A DNA stretch of 33,100 nt from Oscillospiraceae bacterium (GCA_015066465.1 SVOI01000028.1:1-33100); one strand, 5' to 3'; shown: positions 7,951 through 18,526, numbered from the stretch's first letter. Program-made: numbers and translations. Notes: generated by a model from the sequence alone, not told the origin.

Positions 7951-7972
7951 CAATAAAATTATATGTTATTAT
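7944..7972 (+). promoter_or_regulatory. Promoter of the small-protein genes
   Basis: TTGTCA (7944-7949), 17 bases, TATTAT (7967-7972). The predicted start near 7979 falls just before operator copy 2, so a bound repressor would block this promoter from both sides. Confidence 0.65.
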
Positions 7973-7986
7973 TAAGGTGTTATTGA
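7958..7986 (-). promoter_or_regulatory. Promoter of the XRE genes
   Basis: On the minus strand a consensus TATAAT (7958-7963) with a weak -35 TCAATA (7981-7986) at 17 bases. Predicted start is near 7951, directly beside operator copy 1. It is largely overlapped by the opposing promoter, so the two would also interfere. Confidence 0.5.
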
Positions 7987-8003
7987 CATTCACTGAATGT
8001 CAA
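7983..8003. promoter_or_regulatory. Operator copy 2 (perfect palindrome)
   Basis: Perfect 21-bp palindrome with arms TTGACATTCA and TGAATGTCAA around a central C. Its centre is 53 bp from the centre of copy 1. The length and symmetry suit a dimeric XRE repressor. Confidence 0.8.
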
Positions 8004-8034
8004 TATATGTAAATTAGGTAAATGAGGTGATATT

Positions 8035-8226
8035 ATGCTTTGTGCGAACAAGTTTTGTATTTTTAATAGTTTGGGGCGTTGTAGTAAATATCAGATTGAA
8101 ATAGACGACACAGGGCATTGTAAAAGCTATATTTATATTGATATAAGTGAAGAAGATTTAGAAAAACTAAAAAAGAATTTGTCAGATAAAATAATAAAAC
8201 AAATGATGGAAAAAGCAGAACTTTAA
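8035..8226 (+). CDS. Small cysteine-rich protein (63 aa)
   Basis: Cys3, Cys8, Cys16 and Cys29 in the N-terminal half suggest a small metal-binding (probably zinc) knuckle. The C-terminal half (about 37-63) is a charged, Lys/Glu-rich helix. Similar short proteins often sit next to XRE regulators in mobile or phage-like regions of Firmicutes; that is general knowledge rather than a search result. AGGTGAT precedes the ATG. It is the first gene of the operator-controlled plus-strand unit. Function unknown. Confidence 0.7.
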   Translation: MLCANKFCIFNSLGRCSKYQIEIDDTGHCKSYIYIDISEEDLEKLKKNLSDKIIKQMMEKAEL

Positions 8227-8242
8227 TTGCGTGGTGGAAGAT

Positions 8243-8485
8243 ATGAATATATATGAAGTGTACTATACTGCTATAGCAAATAGATATAATACAGATATTG
8301 ATGGAGCAAAAGAAATTATTGAAAAATATTTAAAAGATTTGAAAAAAGAAATAGATGAGTCTGATGACGAAAAAGTAAAAACATTGTGGTATGAAGAATT
8401 TGCGGGTAAAGAATATCCAGATGCAGAAGAATTTTTGAATTCTATTTATTTGTTCGGTGAAAACCCGTTTATTCCCAAAAAATAG
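8243..8485 (+). CDS. Small acidic protein (80 aa)
   Basis: Unrecognised. The product is strongly acidic, soluble and mostly helical by eye, with aromatic residues (YEVYYTAI, LWYEEFAG). I prefer ATG 8243, since GTGGTGG at 8231-8237 works as its RBS, but GTG 8231 is also possible and would add four residues. The gene follows the cysteine-rich gene with little gap, so both are probably made together when the XRE operators are free. Acidity and context would fit an inhibitor or a DNA mimic, but nothing proves that. Confidence 0.65.
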   Translation: MNIYEVYYTAIANRYNTDIDGAKEIIEKYLKDLKKEIDESDDEKVKTLWYEEFAGKEYPDAEEFLNSIYLFGENPFIPKK

Positions 8486-8505
8486 AAAGAAATACAGACA
8501 AAAAA

Positions 8506-8668
8506 CATCCTATCATTTTGTTTAAGAAAACATCTAAATGATAGGATGAATTTATTTTTATTAAATTTTATGCCAACGCAGTTCCGAAATTATTCTCTAT
8601 TCACTATTAACTCTTATCTTGAGCGAAGCGAATATAATTCCGAATTACGCATTACGCATTCCGAATTA
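8506..8668. repeat. Modular intergenic element E3
   Basis: The core is a 13-bp perfect inverted repeat CATCCTATCATTT (8506-8518) with AAATGATAGGATG (8536-8548). To the right lie a gagcgaagcg-type small hairpin region and an arm of cgaattacgcattacgc words ending in the stop codon of lysK (8666-8668). Positions 8560-8668 are nearly the reverse complement of 26693-26790 of element E8, about 100 bp with few differences. The left arm is missing. Confidence 0.75.
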
Positions 8669-10690
8669 TTTTATCTGAGTTCCATTCGGCACACAATCAG
8701 GTAAAAATACTACCTGACAGCCACAAGCGCCGTTTGTTGCAGCTACGAGCATACCCTGACTTTCAACGCCTGCAATTCTTGCTGGCTCAAGGTTTGCAAC
8801 AACAATAATTTTCTTACCTACTAATTGCTCACAGGTGTATTCGCTCTTGATAGAAGAAACAATAACTCTGTTTTCGCCACTACCATCATCAAGTGTGAGT
8901 TTTAAGCAGCTGTGAGATTTTCTTATTTCCTGTGCTTTAACAATTTCGCATACACGAAGGTCTAACTTGCAGAAATCATCAATGCTTATTTTATCAGTGG
9001 AGAATGGAACGAAAGCATCAGCTTCACCATAAACGTGCTTATCTTCATTTTCTACTACTTCTTCAACAACAGGAGCTTTCATTTCCTCTTCTGTTTTTGG
9101 ATAAGAGAAGTCAAGAAGACCAACATATTTTTGTGGGTCGATAGCAAAAAGGAATAAGTAAAGTCTTGGACCTTTTTCTTTATCAATAAGAAGCTTATAA
9201 ACATTCTTGAAGAATGTACCTTGAATTGCTTTAAGAGCTTTTTCGTCAAGGTCTGTGCCGTGAACTTCTTTTGGAATAGCGTAGAGCTTTTTATTGAGCT
9301 CGTCAAGGTCGTAGCCGCCTTCTTTAATGAAGTTAAATAAAAGCTCAACCTCTTTTTTAGCTGTATCGTCAAGAGTTTCATAAACTTCCCAGTTTCTCAA
9401 GGTTCTGAGTCTGTTTACGTTTTCTGGAGCACAGTGCTCAAGCCAATATTTTGCTCTTTCGAGTCTGTCAGCAAATTGCTCGTATTTGTAAGGTGTGTCA
9501 ATCTTCTCGAATACTGTTTCGAGCATTGGAATATTGAAGTCAACAACTGAACCTAATTGAACAAGGTGACCCATTGGAACAGTTTCTAAAACTCTGTCGC
9601 CAACAGTTGTGTTATACATAATTGCTTTTTCGTTGTCGTTAGCAGTACCATTCTTTACATTTGTGTACATCTTGTCAAATTCAAAGTACTGACGAAGAAT
9701 ACCATCATCAAAGCAGAAGTCAAATGCCTTGAGTGGCTCTGTTTTTGAGTAAAGCCAGAGAATAACTTCTGGTTGATAAATCTTTAAAAGTGTATCTGGT
9801 GTTAAGTTAAGACCTGAAGAACCAGACATCTTACCAGTTGTACCTTTAATACCAATGAATTCATAACCCTGAAAGAGTGGTGGCTCATAACCAAAGATTT
9901 TCTTTGCAATATCTTTACTTGTGTCGTAGCTACCGTGAGGGCTTGCGTGGTCTTTTCCGCCTGGTTCAAAGTCAACGCCTTCATACATCCAGCGCATAGG
10001 CCAGTCGATTTTCCAAGCTAATTTGCAGTTAAAATCTTTTGTGAAGTCAAATGTACCTTTGTGGCCACAAGCACAAGAATATTCTGCAACTGTGCAGTCA
10101 TCTGAAAGAGAATGCACCTTTGTTGTGTCTTTACCACATTCTGGGCAGTAAATATTAATTGGGTAATAAGCTTCTCTTTCGCCTGGCTGTGCTTCTTGAG
10201 TACGGTGACTATCTAAAATATCAAATATTTCGCCACGATGCTTTAAAGCGTGAATGATATGCTCTGTATATTTACCGCTTCTGTACATTTCTGCCTGATG
10301 GCGATAATCCATATCGATACCGAATTTAACAATAGATGTTTCAAATTCGTTTTCAAAATATTCTGCATAAGTTTTAAACTCTGGGGCATCAACGAATGGG
10401 TTTTTAACGTCTACATAAGGACAACCTATGTATTTTTCCATATCGCTGTCAACTGCCGCAACATTTACAGGCACTTTTCTGAGACGGTCAAACTCGTCCC
10501 AAGAGAAAAGGAGTCTTGCTTTTTTACCTTTTTTTCTTAAAGCTCTTACTACAAAGTAGCTTGTAGCAATATCACGGAAGTTACCAATGTGAATTGAGCC
10601 TGATGGACTGATACCAGCGGCACAAACGTATTCTTCTTTGTTAGGGTTACGCTTAATTATTTTTTCAGCGATTTCTTCTGACCAATGCAT
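8666..10690 (-). CDS. lysK: Class I lysyl-tRNA synthetase fused to a Trbp111/EMAPII-like domain
   Basis: Charges tRNA-Lys with lysine using the class I fold, which is unrelated to the common class II LysS. Class I signatures are HIGN (34-37) after GISPSGSI, and KMSGS (287-291). A zinc site is likely at CPEC (182-185) and CAC (206-208). An anticodon-binding helical region follows to about 540. The last about 110 residues (from DKISIDDFCKLDLRVCEIVKA, about 566) form an OB-fold tRNA-binding domain like that of MetG C-termini or Trbp111, ending in the usual ESQGMLVAA. At 674 aa it is longer than stand-alone class I enzymes, in line with the fusion. No T-box-like leader is seen, and a strong promoter lies upstream. 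Confidence 0.92.
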   Translation of the reverse strand: MHWSEEIAEKIIKRNPNKEEYVCAAGISPSGSIHIGNFRDIATSYFVVRALRKKGKKARLLFSWDEFDRLRKVPVNVAAVDSDMEKYIGCPYVDVKNPFVDAPEFKTYAEYFENEFETSIVKFGIDMDYRHQAEMYRSGKYTEHIIHALKHRGEIFDILDSHRTQEAQPGEREAYYPINIYCPECGKDTTKVHSLSDDCTVAEYSCACGHKGTFDFTKDFNCKLAWKIDWPMRWMYEGVDFEPGGKDHASPHGSYDTSKDIAKKIFGYEPPLFQGYEFIGIKGTTGKMSGSSGLNLTPDTLLKIYQPEVILWLYSKTEPLKAFDFCFDDGILRQYFEFDKMYTNVKNGTANDNEKAIMYNTTVGDRVLETVPMGHLVQLGSVVDFNIPMLETVFEKIDTPYKYEQFADRLERAKYWLEHCAPENVNRLRTLRNWEVYETLDDTAKKEVELLFNFIKEGGYDLDELNKKLYAIPKEVHGTDLDEKALKAIQGTFFKNVYKLLIDKEKGPRLYLFLFAIDPQKYVGLLDFSYPKTEEEMKAPVVEEVVENEDKHVYGEADAFVPFSTDKISIDDFCKLDLRVCEIVKAQEIRKSHSCLKLTLDDGSGENRVIVSSIKSEYTCEQLVGKKIIVVANLEPARIAGVESQGMLVAATNGACGCQVVFLPDCVPNGTQIK

Positions 10691-10741
10691 TTTATCACTC
10701 TTTTTCTTTCATAATATTTTTAAATTAATAGTCATCATAGT

Positions 10742-10770
10742 ATTTTACAATAAATGTAAGATTATGTCAA
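10742..10770 (-). promoter_or_regulatory. Promoter of lysK
   Basis: Minus-strand TTGACA (10765-10770), 17 bases, TAAAAT (10742-10747). The short leader of about 45 bases leaves no room for a T-box or riboswitch. Confidence 0.8.
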
Positions 10771-10784
10771 TCTAAAAAGGGGAA

Positions 10785-12224
10785 TTACTTGCAGCTTTCA
10801 AGCACTTTGAGAAGAATTTTAAAGGTTCTTTCAGTAGAACTTATTGAAAGTCTTTCTTTTACTGTGTGAACGTCGAACATATTAGGACCAATAGAGATGC
10901 AATCAAAATCTTTTATTTTAGATGCAAACACGCCACACTCGAGTCCAGCGTGGATTGCTTCTACTTTAAGATTTTCGCCAGTTTCTTTTTCATAAATCTC
11001 TTTAAAAAGACCTTGTAAAGTAGAGTTACTGTTAAATTCCCAGGATGGATATTTATCAAAAGTTGTGCATTCACAAGGGAGAACAGAGAAAAATGTTTTT
11101 AATCGGTCTTCTAAAGCAGAAAGAGCACTCATTTTATTACTTCTTAATGAAGTTTTAAGTTCTGTGTTATTTTCACTTGTTGCTAAAATGCCTAAGTTAA
11201 GAGAGGTTTCAACAAGACCTGTAATTTCTGCACTCATATCTAAAACGCCATTTGGCATACAACAAAGAGCGTAAATAATAGCGTTTTGAGATTCTTTGTT
11301 TATTGCTTCAGAATTCCCGTTTTCAAGTGTATTAAGTTCATAACAGAAATCAGGTTCTCTTGCAGAAATTTCTGCTTTTATAATTTCAAGATATTCGGTA
11401 GCATCTTTTATAAACTGTTCGCTATTTTTTACACAAAGGTTAATTTTACAAAGATTTGTAATAGCGTTTGTTTTATCGCCACCGTTGATGCTTAATAAGT
11501 TAAAATCAGTAGTTTTTAAATGATTTAAAACACGACCAGCAAGAATATTAGCGTTAACTCTGCCTTTGTCAATTTCAATGCCTGAGTGACCGCCTTTAAG
11601 CCCTTTTATAATTAATTCAATTTCAATGCCTTCTGCCAATTCTCTCTGAAAATTGAAGGTAGCTAAAAAGTCAGCACCACCAGCACAAGAAACTGTCATT
11701 GTGTCGTCTTCTTCTGAGTCGATATTAATCATTCTTTTAGATTTTAAAACAGAAGTGTCAAGATTATTTGCACCAACCATACCAGTTTCTTCATCAGTTG
11801 TAAAAACTGCTTCAATAGGTGGGTGGGCGTAGCAATCGCTTTCTAAAATCGCTAAAACTGATGCTACTGCAATGCCGTTATCTGCACCGAGAGTAGTGTT
11901 TTTAGCTTTTATAAAATCGCCATCAATGAAAATATCTAAAGCATCTTTAGTAAAATCAATGCTACAAGCTTCTGTTTTCTGGCAAACCATATCTAAGTGA
12001 CCTTGCAATATAATTGGCTCTGCATTCTTTAAATGCTTTGTTCCGTCTTTATAAATTACAACGTTGTTTTCTTTATCGTGATAATATTTAAGATTGTGCT
12101 TTTTTGCAAAATCAACGCAGAACAAAGCGATTTTATCCATATCACCAGAACCATGTGGAATTTTTGTGATTTCCTCAAAATAATAAAATACTCTTTCTGG
12201 TTGCAATCCATTTAAAACTGACAT
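10785..12224 (-). CDS. pepD: Aminoacyl-histidine dipeptidase PepD (M20 metallopeptidase)
   Basis: Cytoplasmic dizinc peptidase that hydrolyses dipeptides such as Xaa-His, recycling amino acids. Metal and catalytic motifs of M20 are present: GHLDMV (His76, Asp78), TTLGADNG (Asp115), TTDEETGM (Glu145, Glu146), NIDSEE (Asp169) and AIHAGLECG near the C terminus. The length of 479 aa is normal. The gene starts two bases after the nadE stop on the same strand, so the two form an operon. The next gene downstream, lysK, has its own promoter. Confidence 0.92.
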   Translation of the reverse strand: MSVLNGLQPERVFYYFEEITKIPHGSGDMDKIALFCVDFAKKHNLKYYHDKENNVVIYKDGTKHLKNAEPIILQGHLDMVCQKTEACSIDFTKDALDIFIDGDFIKAKNTTLGADNGIAVASVLAILESDCYAHPPIEAVFTTDEETGMVGANNLDTSVLKSKRMINIDSEEDDTMTVSCAGGADFLATFNFQRELAEGIEIELIIKGLKGGHSGIEIDKGRVNANILAGRVLNHLKTTDFNLLSINGGDKTNAITNLCKINLCVKNSEQFIKDATEYLEIIKAEISAREPDFCYELNTLENGNSEAINKESQNAIIYALCCMPNGVLDMSAEITGLVETSLNLGILATSENNTELKTSLRSNKMSALSALEDRLKTFFSVLPCECTTFDKYPSWEFNSNSTLQGLFKEIYEKETGENLKVEAIHAGLECGVFASKIKDFDCISIGPNMFDVHTVKERLSISSTERTFKILLKVLESCK

Positions 12225-12226
12225 AA

Positions 12227-12973
12227 TTAATTCCTTTCTGGCTCGTAATTAAATACTGGCATAAGCTCTAATTTGAATTGATTTATTCTGTGAAGATAAT
12301 CTATTCTTTCTTTTGTTTTTTCGTCTTCACAAATACCAGTTCTTATATATTTATCTAAAACTGCATAAGTAAAACCTAAATTATCTTCATCTGTTTTACC
12401 CTGAAGACCATCAATAGGGGTTTTCTCTGTGAATTTATCTGGGAGACCTAACGCCTTGCCGACTGCTTTAACCTCTTGTACAGTTAATTTTGAAAGAGGT
12501 GAGAAGTCGCCAACGCTATCGCCGTAGCGTGTAGAGTAGCCAACCCAGTCTTCTGAAAGATTGCAGGTGTTTGCAACTCTGCCGTTTACACTTTGACTTA
12601 CTGCATAAACACAAGCCATACGAAGTCTTGGTGGAAGATTTGTAATAGCCTGAGCGGTGAGTTCAACATCGTTACTTTTAAATTCATTCAAAAAGCCGTT
12701 ATAAGCATCTTTAATATTTATTGTTACAGATTTTATGCCTAAAAATTCAACAAGGTCTTTTGAAACGTCAATGTCGAATTGTTCACCATTCGGCATAAGA
12801 ACACCAACAACGTTTTCTTTGCCTAAAGCTTCAACTAAAAGTGCTGCAACAACTGAACTGTCTTTACCACCAGAAATGCCTAAGACACCCTTACAGCCTT
12901 TACCGTTTTTATTGAACCAGTCTTTTATCCATTCAACAATATCATTTTTTACTTTTTCTGCATTAAAATCCAT
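12227..12973 (-). CDS. nadE: NAD synthetase (ammonia-dependent type)
   Basis: Makes NAD from deamido-NAD, ATP and ammonia. The PP-loop is SGGKDSS (34-40 from the chosen start). The C-terminal part has the expected RYGDSVGDFSPLSKLTVQEV region and the TPIDGLQGKTDEDNLG loop. There is no glutaminase domain, so ammonia must come from free pools or a partner. I chose ATG 12973 because GGTGG lies five bases upstream; a frame-open ATG at 12985 has no good RBS. It has its own promoter and is followed at once by pepD. Confidence 0.92.
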   Translation of the reverse strand: MDFNAEKVKNDIVEWIKDWFNKNGKGCKGVLGISGGKDSSVVAALLVEALGKENVVGVLMPNGEQFDIDVSKDLVEFLGIKSVTINIKDAYNGFLNEFKSNDVELTAQAITNLPPRLRMACVYAVSQSVNGRVANTCNLSEDWVGYSTRYGDSVGDFSPLSKLTVQEVKAVGKALGLPDKFTEKTPIDGLQGKTDEDNLGFTYAVLDKYIRTGICEDEKTKERIDYLHRINQFKLELMPVFNYEPERN

Positions 12974-13014
12974 TAAAACCACCATATTTTTATAAAAAAT
13001 TAAATTACTATAAC

Positions 13015-13043
13015 ATTTTACCTATTTATCGTAATATTTTCAA
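13015..13043 (-). promoter_or_regulatory. Promoter of nadE-pepD
   Basis: Minus-strand TTGAAA (13038-13043), 17 bases, TAAAAT (13015-13020). It is divergent from the galT promoter and their -35 boxes are about 20 bp apart. Confidence 0.65.
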
Positions 13044-13062
13044 TATTATTTCTAAAAAAACA

Positions 13063-13091
13063 TTGAAAGAATCAAAGAAAAATATTATAAT
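13063..13091 (+). promoter_or_regulatory. Promoter of galT
   Basis: TTGAAA (13063-13068), 17 bases, TATAAT (13086-13091). Confidence 0.75.
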
Positions 13092-13124
13092 AACATCATA
13101 AAAAATATAATGGGGTTTTATGGT

Positions 13125-14627
13125 ATGACAATCAGCGAATTAATTAAATCTTTAGTGGCTTACTTAGAAAAAGAGTCTTTGATTTTAAAAGAAGATGAAA
13201 TCTGGGCAACTAACAGAATTTTAGAGGTTTTAAATCTTTCTTCTATAGATGAAGATGCTGTTTCTAAAGAAATGGAATTAGAAGATATTTTAAAAGGTAT
13301 TTTAGATTACGCTTGTGAAAACGGTCTTTGTGAAGATTCAGTTGTTTACAGAGATTTGTTAGATACAAAAATAATGGGTGCTGTTCTTCCAAGACCATCT
13401 GAGGTAATTAAAACTTTTAAAGAGAAATATGCAGAGTCACCAGAAAAAGCAACAGAGTATTATTATCACTTTGCAAGAAAGAGTGACTACATAAGAGAAT
13501 ATCGTGTTAAAAATGATATGAAGTGGGTTACACCTACACAGTATGGCGATATTGATATTACTATAAACCTTTCAAAACCAGAAAAAGACCCTAAAGCGAT
13601 TGCTGCGGCTACCAAAATGGAGGCTTCTTCTTACCCTAGATGCCTTCTTTGTAAAACTAATGAAGGTTATGCGGGTAGAGTTAACCACCCAGCAAGACAA
13701 AACCATAGAATTATTCCTGTTACATTAGATGGTGACAGTTACTTTTTGCAATATTCACCTTACGTTTATTATAATGAGCATTGTATCGTTTTCGATGGCA
13801 ATCACGTGCCAATGAAGATAAGTGAAAAAGGTTTCAGACGTCTTTTCTCATTTGTAAAACAATTCCCACATTATTTTATTGGCTCAAACTCAGATTTACC
13901 AATTTCTGGTGGTTCAATTTTAACTCACGAGCATTTTCAGGGTGGTAATTACACCTTCGCTCAGGCAAGAGCTGAGATTGAAACAGAGCTTAAATTCACT
14001 GGCTTCGATGATATAAAAGCGGGTATTGTTAAATGGCCAATGTCAGTTATAAGACTTATTGGTGAAGATACTGACAGAATTTGTACTCTTGCTGGTAAAA
14101 TTCTTACTTGCTGGCGTAATTACAGCGACGATGAAGCATTTATAATTGCTAAAACAGATGACGGTGTACCACACAACACAATTACACCAATTACCCGTTT
14201 CAGAAATGGCAAATATGAAATAGATTTAGTTTTAAGAAATAATATTACTACAGAAGAGTGTCCAGATGGTTTTTATCATCCACATCCGGAATATCATAAC
14301 ATCAAAAAAGAAAACATCGGTCTTATTGAGGTTATGGGTCTTGCAGTTCTTCCTGCACGTCTTAAAACAGAAATGCAAGTTTTAAAAGACGCTATTTTAA
14401 ATGGTGAAGATATCACCAAAAATGAAACTATTTCTAAACATGCAAAGTGGGCGGAAAAGTTTATTATTTCTAAAAATCCAACAAAAGAAAATATCGACGA
14501 AATCACAAGAAATGCAATAGGCGACACCTTCGCAAAAATCCTCGAACAATGTGGCGTGTTTGAGAGAAGCGAAACTGGTAAAGAGCAGTTTTTGCGATTT
14601 GTTGATAAGGTTAACTCTATGAACTGA
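13125..14627 (+). CDS. galT: Galactose-1-phosphate uridylyltransferase, class II
   Basis: Leloir pathway enzyme that swaps UMP between UDP-glucose and galactose-1-phosphate. The Firmicutes class II form is recognised by HPARQNHRIIPVTLDG in the middle and ISGGSILTHEHFQGG around residue 265-280, which holds the active-site His cluster. About 500 aa is the usual size. I prefer ATG 13125 (MTISELI) to the ATG at 13110, because family members start at this point and GGGG lies nine bases upstream; the choice is not certain. No galK or galE is near. The stop lies next to element E4. Confidence 0.9.
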   Translation: MTISELIKSLVAYLEKESLILKEDEIWATNRILEVLNLSSIDEDAVSKEMELEDILKGILDYACENGLCEDSVVYRDLLDTKIMGAVLPRPSEVIKTFKEKYAESPEKATEYYYHFARKSDYIREYRVKNDMKWVTPTQYGDIDITINLSKPEKDPKAIAAATKMEASSYPRCLLCKTNEGYAGRVNHPARQNHRIIPVTLDGDSYFLQYSPYVYYNEHCIVFDGNHVPMKISEKGFRRLFSFVKQFPHYFIGSNSDLPISGGSILTHEHFQGGNYTFAQARAEIETELKFTGFDDIKAGIVKWPMSVIRLIGEDTDRICTLAGKILTCWRNYSDDEAFIIAKTDDGVPHNTITPITRFRNGKYEIDLVLRNNITTEECPDGFYHPHPEYHNIKKENIGLIEVMGLAVLPARLKTEMQVLKDAILNGEDITKNETISKHAKWAEKFIISKNPTKENIDEITRNAIGDTFAKILEQCGVFERSETGKEQFLRFVDKVNSMN

Positions 14628-14849
14628 AAAATGCAGAATTCAGAATGCAAAATGCAGAATTTCGGGACCTGCGGTCGGCAATTATAATTAAATAACAAAA
14701 AGACAAGTTCTATCATTTAAAGTTTTTGGTAAACTAAAAATGATAGAACTTATTTTGTTTAATCGAATAATAATTATAATCGGCTTTGCCCCGAAATTTT
14801 TAATTCTTAATTTTTCATTTTTAATTTCAAGACAATTCCGAATACCGAA
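14628..14849. repeat. Modular intergenic element E4
   Basis: Left arm 14628-14661 (aatgcagaattc type), small hairpin GACCTGCGGTC within 14664-14676, core AAGTTCTATCATTT (14705-14718) with AAATGATAGAACTT (14738-14751), right small palindrome-like cggctttgccccg near 14780-14792, right arm of ttaattcttaatttttc words to about 14831. The left and right arms belong to different sequence classes here, unlike E1. It lies between the convergent ends of galT and dnaJ. Confidence 0.75.
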
Positions 14850-16025
14850 CTACTTTTTCTTCTTCTTCCCAAAAATTCCGCCTTTTTCTTCAGGCTTAAC
14901 ATCTTTACCACCTGAGTCTTTGTTGAACTCGAGAAGAAGTTCTTTTTGTTTATCGGTAATATTTTTAGGAATAACAACGTTGATTTTTACAAGCTGGTCG
15001 CCACGTCTTGTGCCGTTAACTACCTGAATACCCTTACCTTTGAGCTTGAATACGTCGCCAGGCTGTGTACCAGCAGGAATGCTGTATTTAACCTGACCAT
15101 CAAGAGTAGGAACGGTTAATTCGTCACCTAAAGTAGCCTGAACTATTGAAACGTCAACCTCGCACCATACGTTGTAGCCATCTCTCTGGAAGAATGGGTG
15201 TGGTTTAATTGCAACTGCAACTCTTAAATCACCACTCGGTCCTCCATTTAAGCCACGGTTACCTTCGCCACGTACTGTGAACATCTGACCATCATCAATA
15301 CCAGCAGGGATTGTAATATCTTTCTTAATTGGTCTTCTGATTCTGCCTGCGCCTTTACATTTGTTACAAGGTGTAGGGTTATAAGTACCTTTACCGCCAC
15401 ATTTCGGACATTGCTTCTGTGTTGAAATAACGCCGAATGGTGTGCGTTGCTGAGTGCTTATCTGACCACGGCCGTTACACTCAGGGCAAGTCTGTGAAGA
15501 AGTACCTTTAGCGGCACCACTACCAGCACACTCGTCACAAGTTTCAATTCTTGGGAAGTCAACGTTTTTAGTGCAACCTTTTGCCGCTTCTTCAAACGTT
15601 AAAGATACTGTAATCTGAATATCGTTACCACGTCTTGGAGCGTTAGGATTTGAACGTGAAGAACCGCCAAAACCACCGCCACCGAATCCACCACCAAAGA
15701 ATGAACCGAAAAGGTCACCTAAGTCGAATTCCATTCCGTCGCCAAAGCCACCGAAACCACCAAAGCCTGCACCGCCCTGACCAGCACCGTAAGATGGGTC
15801 AACACCAGCAAAGCCGAATCGGTCATATTTTTCTTTCTTGCCTGGGTCAGAAAGAATTTCGTAAGCTTCGTTAACTTCTTTGAATTTAGCTTCTGCTTCT
15901 TTATTATCCGGGTTTAAGTCTGGGTGATATTTCTTGGCGAGTTGACGATAAGATTTTTTAATTTCGTCATTAGAAGCACCTTTGGAAAGTCCAAGGACTT
16001 CATAATAATCTCTTTTATCTGCCAT
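14850..16025 (-). CDS. dnaJ: Chaperone DnaJ
   Basis: Hsp40 co-chaperone that delivers clients to DnaK and stimulates its ATPase. J-domain residues 1-70 carry HPD at 34-36. A Gly/Phe-rich linker spans about 75-128. Four zinc-finger repeats follow ([32 protein letters not shown]), then the C-terminal substrate-binding domains and a Lys-rich tail. Its 391 aa length is normal. It is the last gene of the hrcA-grpE-dnaK-dnaJ operon, separated from dnaK by 66 bases that hold a strong hairpin. Confidence 0.97.
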   Translation of the reverse strand: MADKRDYYEVLGLSKGASNDEIKKSYRQLAKKYHPDLNPDNKEAEAKFKEVNEAYEILSDPGKKEKYDRFGFAGVDPSYGAGQGGAGFGGFGGFGDGMEFDLGDLFGSFFGGGFGGGGFGGSSRSNPNAPRRGNDIQITVSLTFEEAAKGCTKNVDFPRIETCDECAGSGAAKGTSSQTCPECNGRGQISTQQRTPFGVISTQKQCPKCGGKGTYNPTPCNKCKGAGRIRRPIKKDITIPAGIDDGQMFTVRGEGNRGLNGGPSGDLRVAVAIKPHPFFQRDGYNVWCEVDVSIVQATLGDELTVPTLDGQVKYSIPAGTQPGDVFKLKGKGIQVVNGTRRGDQLVKINVVIPKNITDKQKELLLEFNKDSGGKDVKPEEKGGIFGKKKKK

Positions 16026-16047
16026 AGTAAAACCTTTCTACACATCG

Positions 16048-16077
16048 GCAACAGAACTCTTAAACGAGTTCTGTTGC
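16048..16077 (-). promoter_or_regulatory. dnaK-dnaJ intercistronic hairpin
   Basis: A perfect 12-bp stem (GCAACAGAACTC with GAGTTCTGTTGC) closes a six-base loop. No T-run follows in the direction of transcription, so it is not a full terminator. It may act as a partial attenuator, RNA-processing site or 3' end stabiliser, giving more dnaK than dnaJ mRNA. Confidence 0.75.
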
Positions 16078-16091
16078 TGTGATAGTTTATA

Positions 16092-17945
<1,854 letters not shown>

Positions 17946-17980
17946 TTACCTCCGAATTTGATTTTATTTTAGATTTTGAT

Positions 17981-18526
17981 TTAATTAGTTATTTGAACAC
18001 TTGCAAATCGTAACACACGGTCGCCCATTTTATATCCTTTTTCAAATACTGCTGCAATTGAATTTTCAGGAAGCTCAGGGTTCTCTATAGTCATAACTGC
18101 ATTGTGTATTTCTGGGTTGAATTCTTCGCCGATTTCACCGAAAGCTACTACGTCTGCTTTATTTAAAATGTCCTTTAATTGATTGTAGGTCATTTCAATA
18201 CCTTTTCTGTAAGCTTTTATGTCATCAGTTTTATTATCTATCGCCCTGTCAAAGTTATCAATAACAGGGAGAAGAAGTGTTAATGTACTTGCTTTAGAAT
18301 CGTTATATGCGGATTCTTTTTCTTTCTGAGTACGTTTTCTGAAATTATCATACTCAGCTAAGACTCTCATATATGAGTCTTTTGTTTGGGCTAATTCTTT
18401 TTCTAATTTTTCTTTTTCGGCTTGAAAAGCATCAGCTTTTTTGTCAGCCTTTTTAGATTTTTTTGTTTCTTTAGTTTCTTTTGAAGAAGTGTTTTCTTCT
18501 TCGTTTAAGATTTTTTCGTCTGCCAT
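17981..18526 (-). CDS. grpE: Nucleotide exchange factor GrpE
   Basis: Releases ADP from DnaK. The N-terminal part (1-50) is very rich in Lys and Glu and forms the start of the long coiled coil. RVLAEYDNFRKRTQKEKE is the family hallmark in the middle, and the C-terminal beta domain has NPEIHNAVM and GYKMGDRVLRFASV. It starts eight bases after the hrcA stop, so the two are coupled. Confidence 0.96.
   Translation of the reverse strand: MADEKILNEEENTSSKETKETKKSKKADKKADAFQAEKEKLEKELAQTKDSYMRVLAEYDNFRKRTQKEKESAYNDSKASTLTLLLPVIDNFDRAIDNKTDDIKAYRKGIEMTYNQLKDILNKADVVAFGEIGEEFNPEIHNAVMTIENPELPENSIAAVFEKGYKMGDRVLRFASVQITN

Noticed and set aside
7433..8485. Prophage or toxin-antitoxin locus
   Set aside because: XRE pair and operators are phage-like, but no integrase, structural phage gene or recognised toxin is nearby; kept as an unknown switch module.
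9079..9381. Open frames inside lysK, dnaK, rpmA and other genes on other frames
   Set aside because: They are shadows of strongly recognised genes with low-complexity Leu/Gln/Lys-rich translations.
10691..10784. T-box or lysine riboswitch before lysK
   Set aside because: Only about 45 bases lie between the promoter and the start, and no T-box sequence is present.
14740..15027. 95-residue plus-strand frame near the end of dnaJ
   Set aside because: It overlaps element E4 and the dnaJ 3' end on the other strand and has a hydrophobic, repeat-derived sequence.
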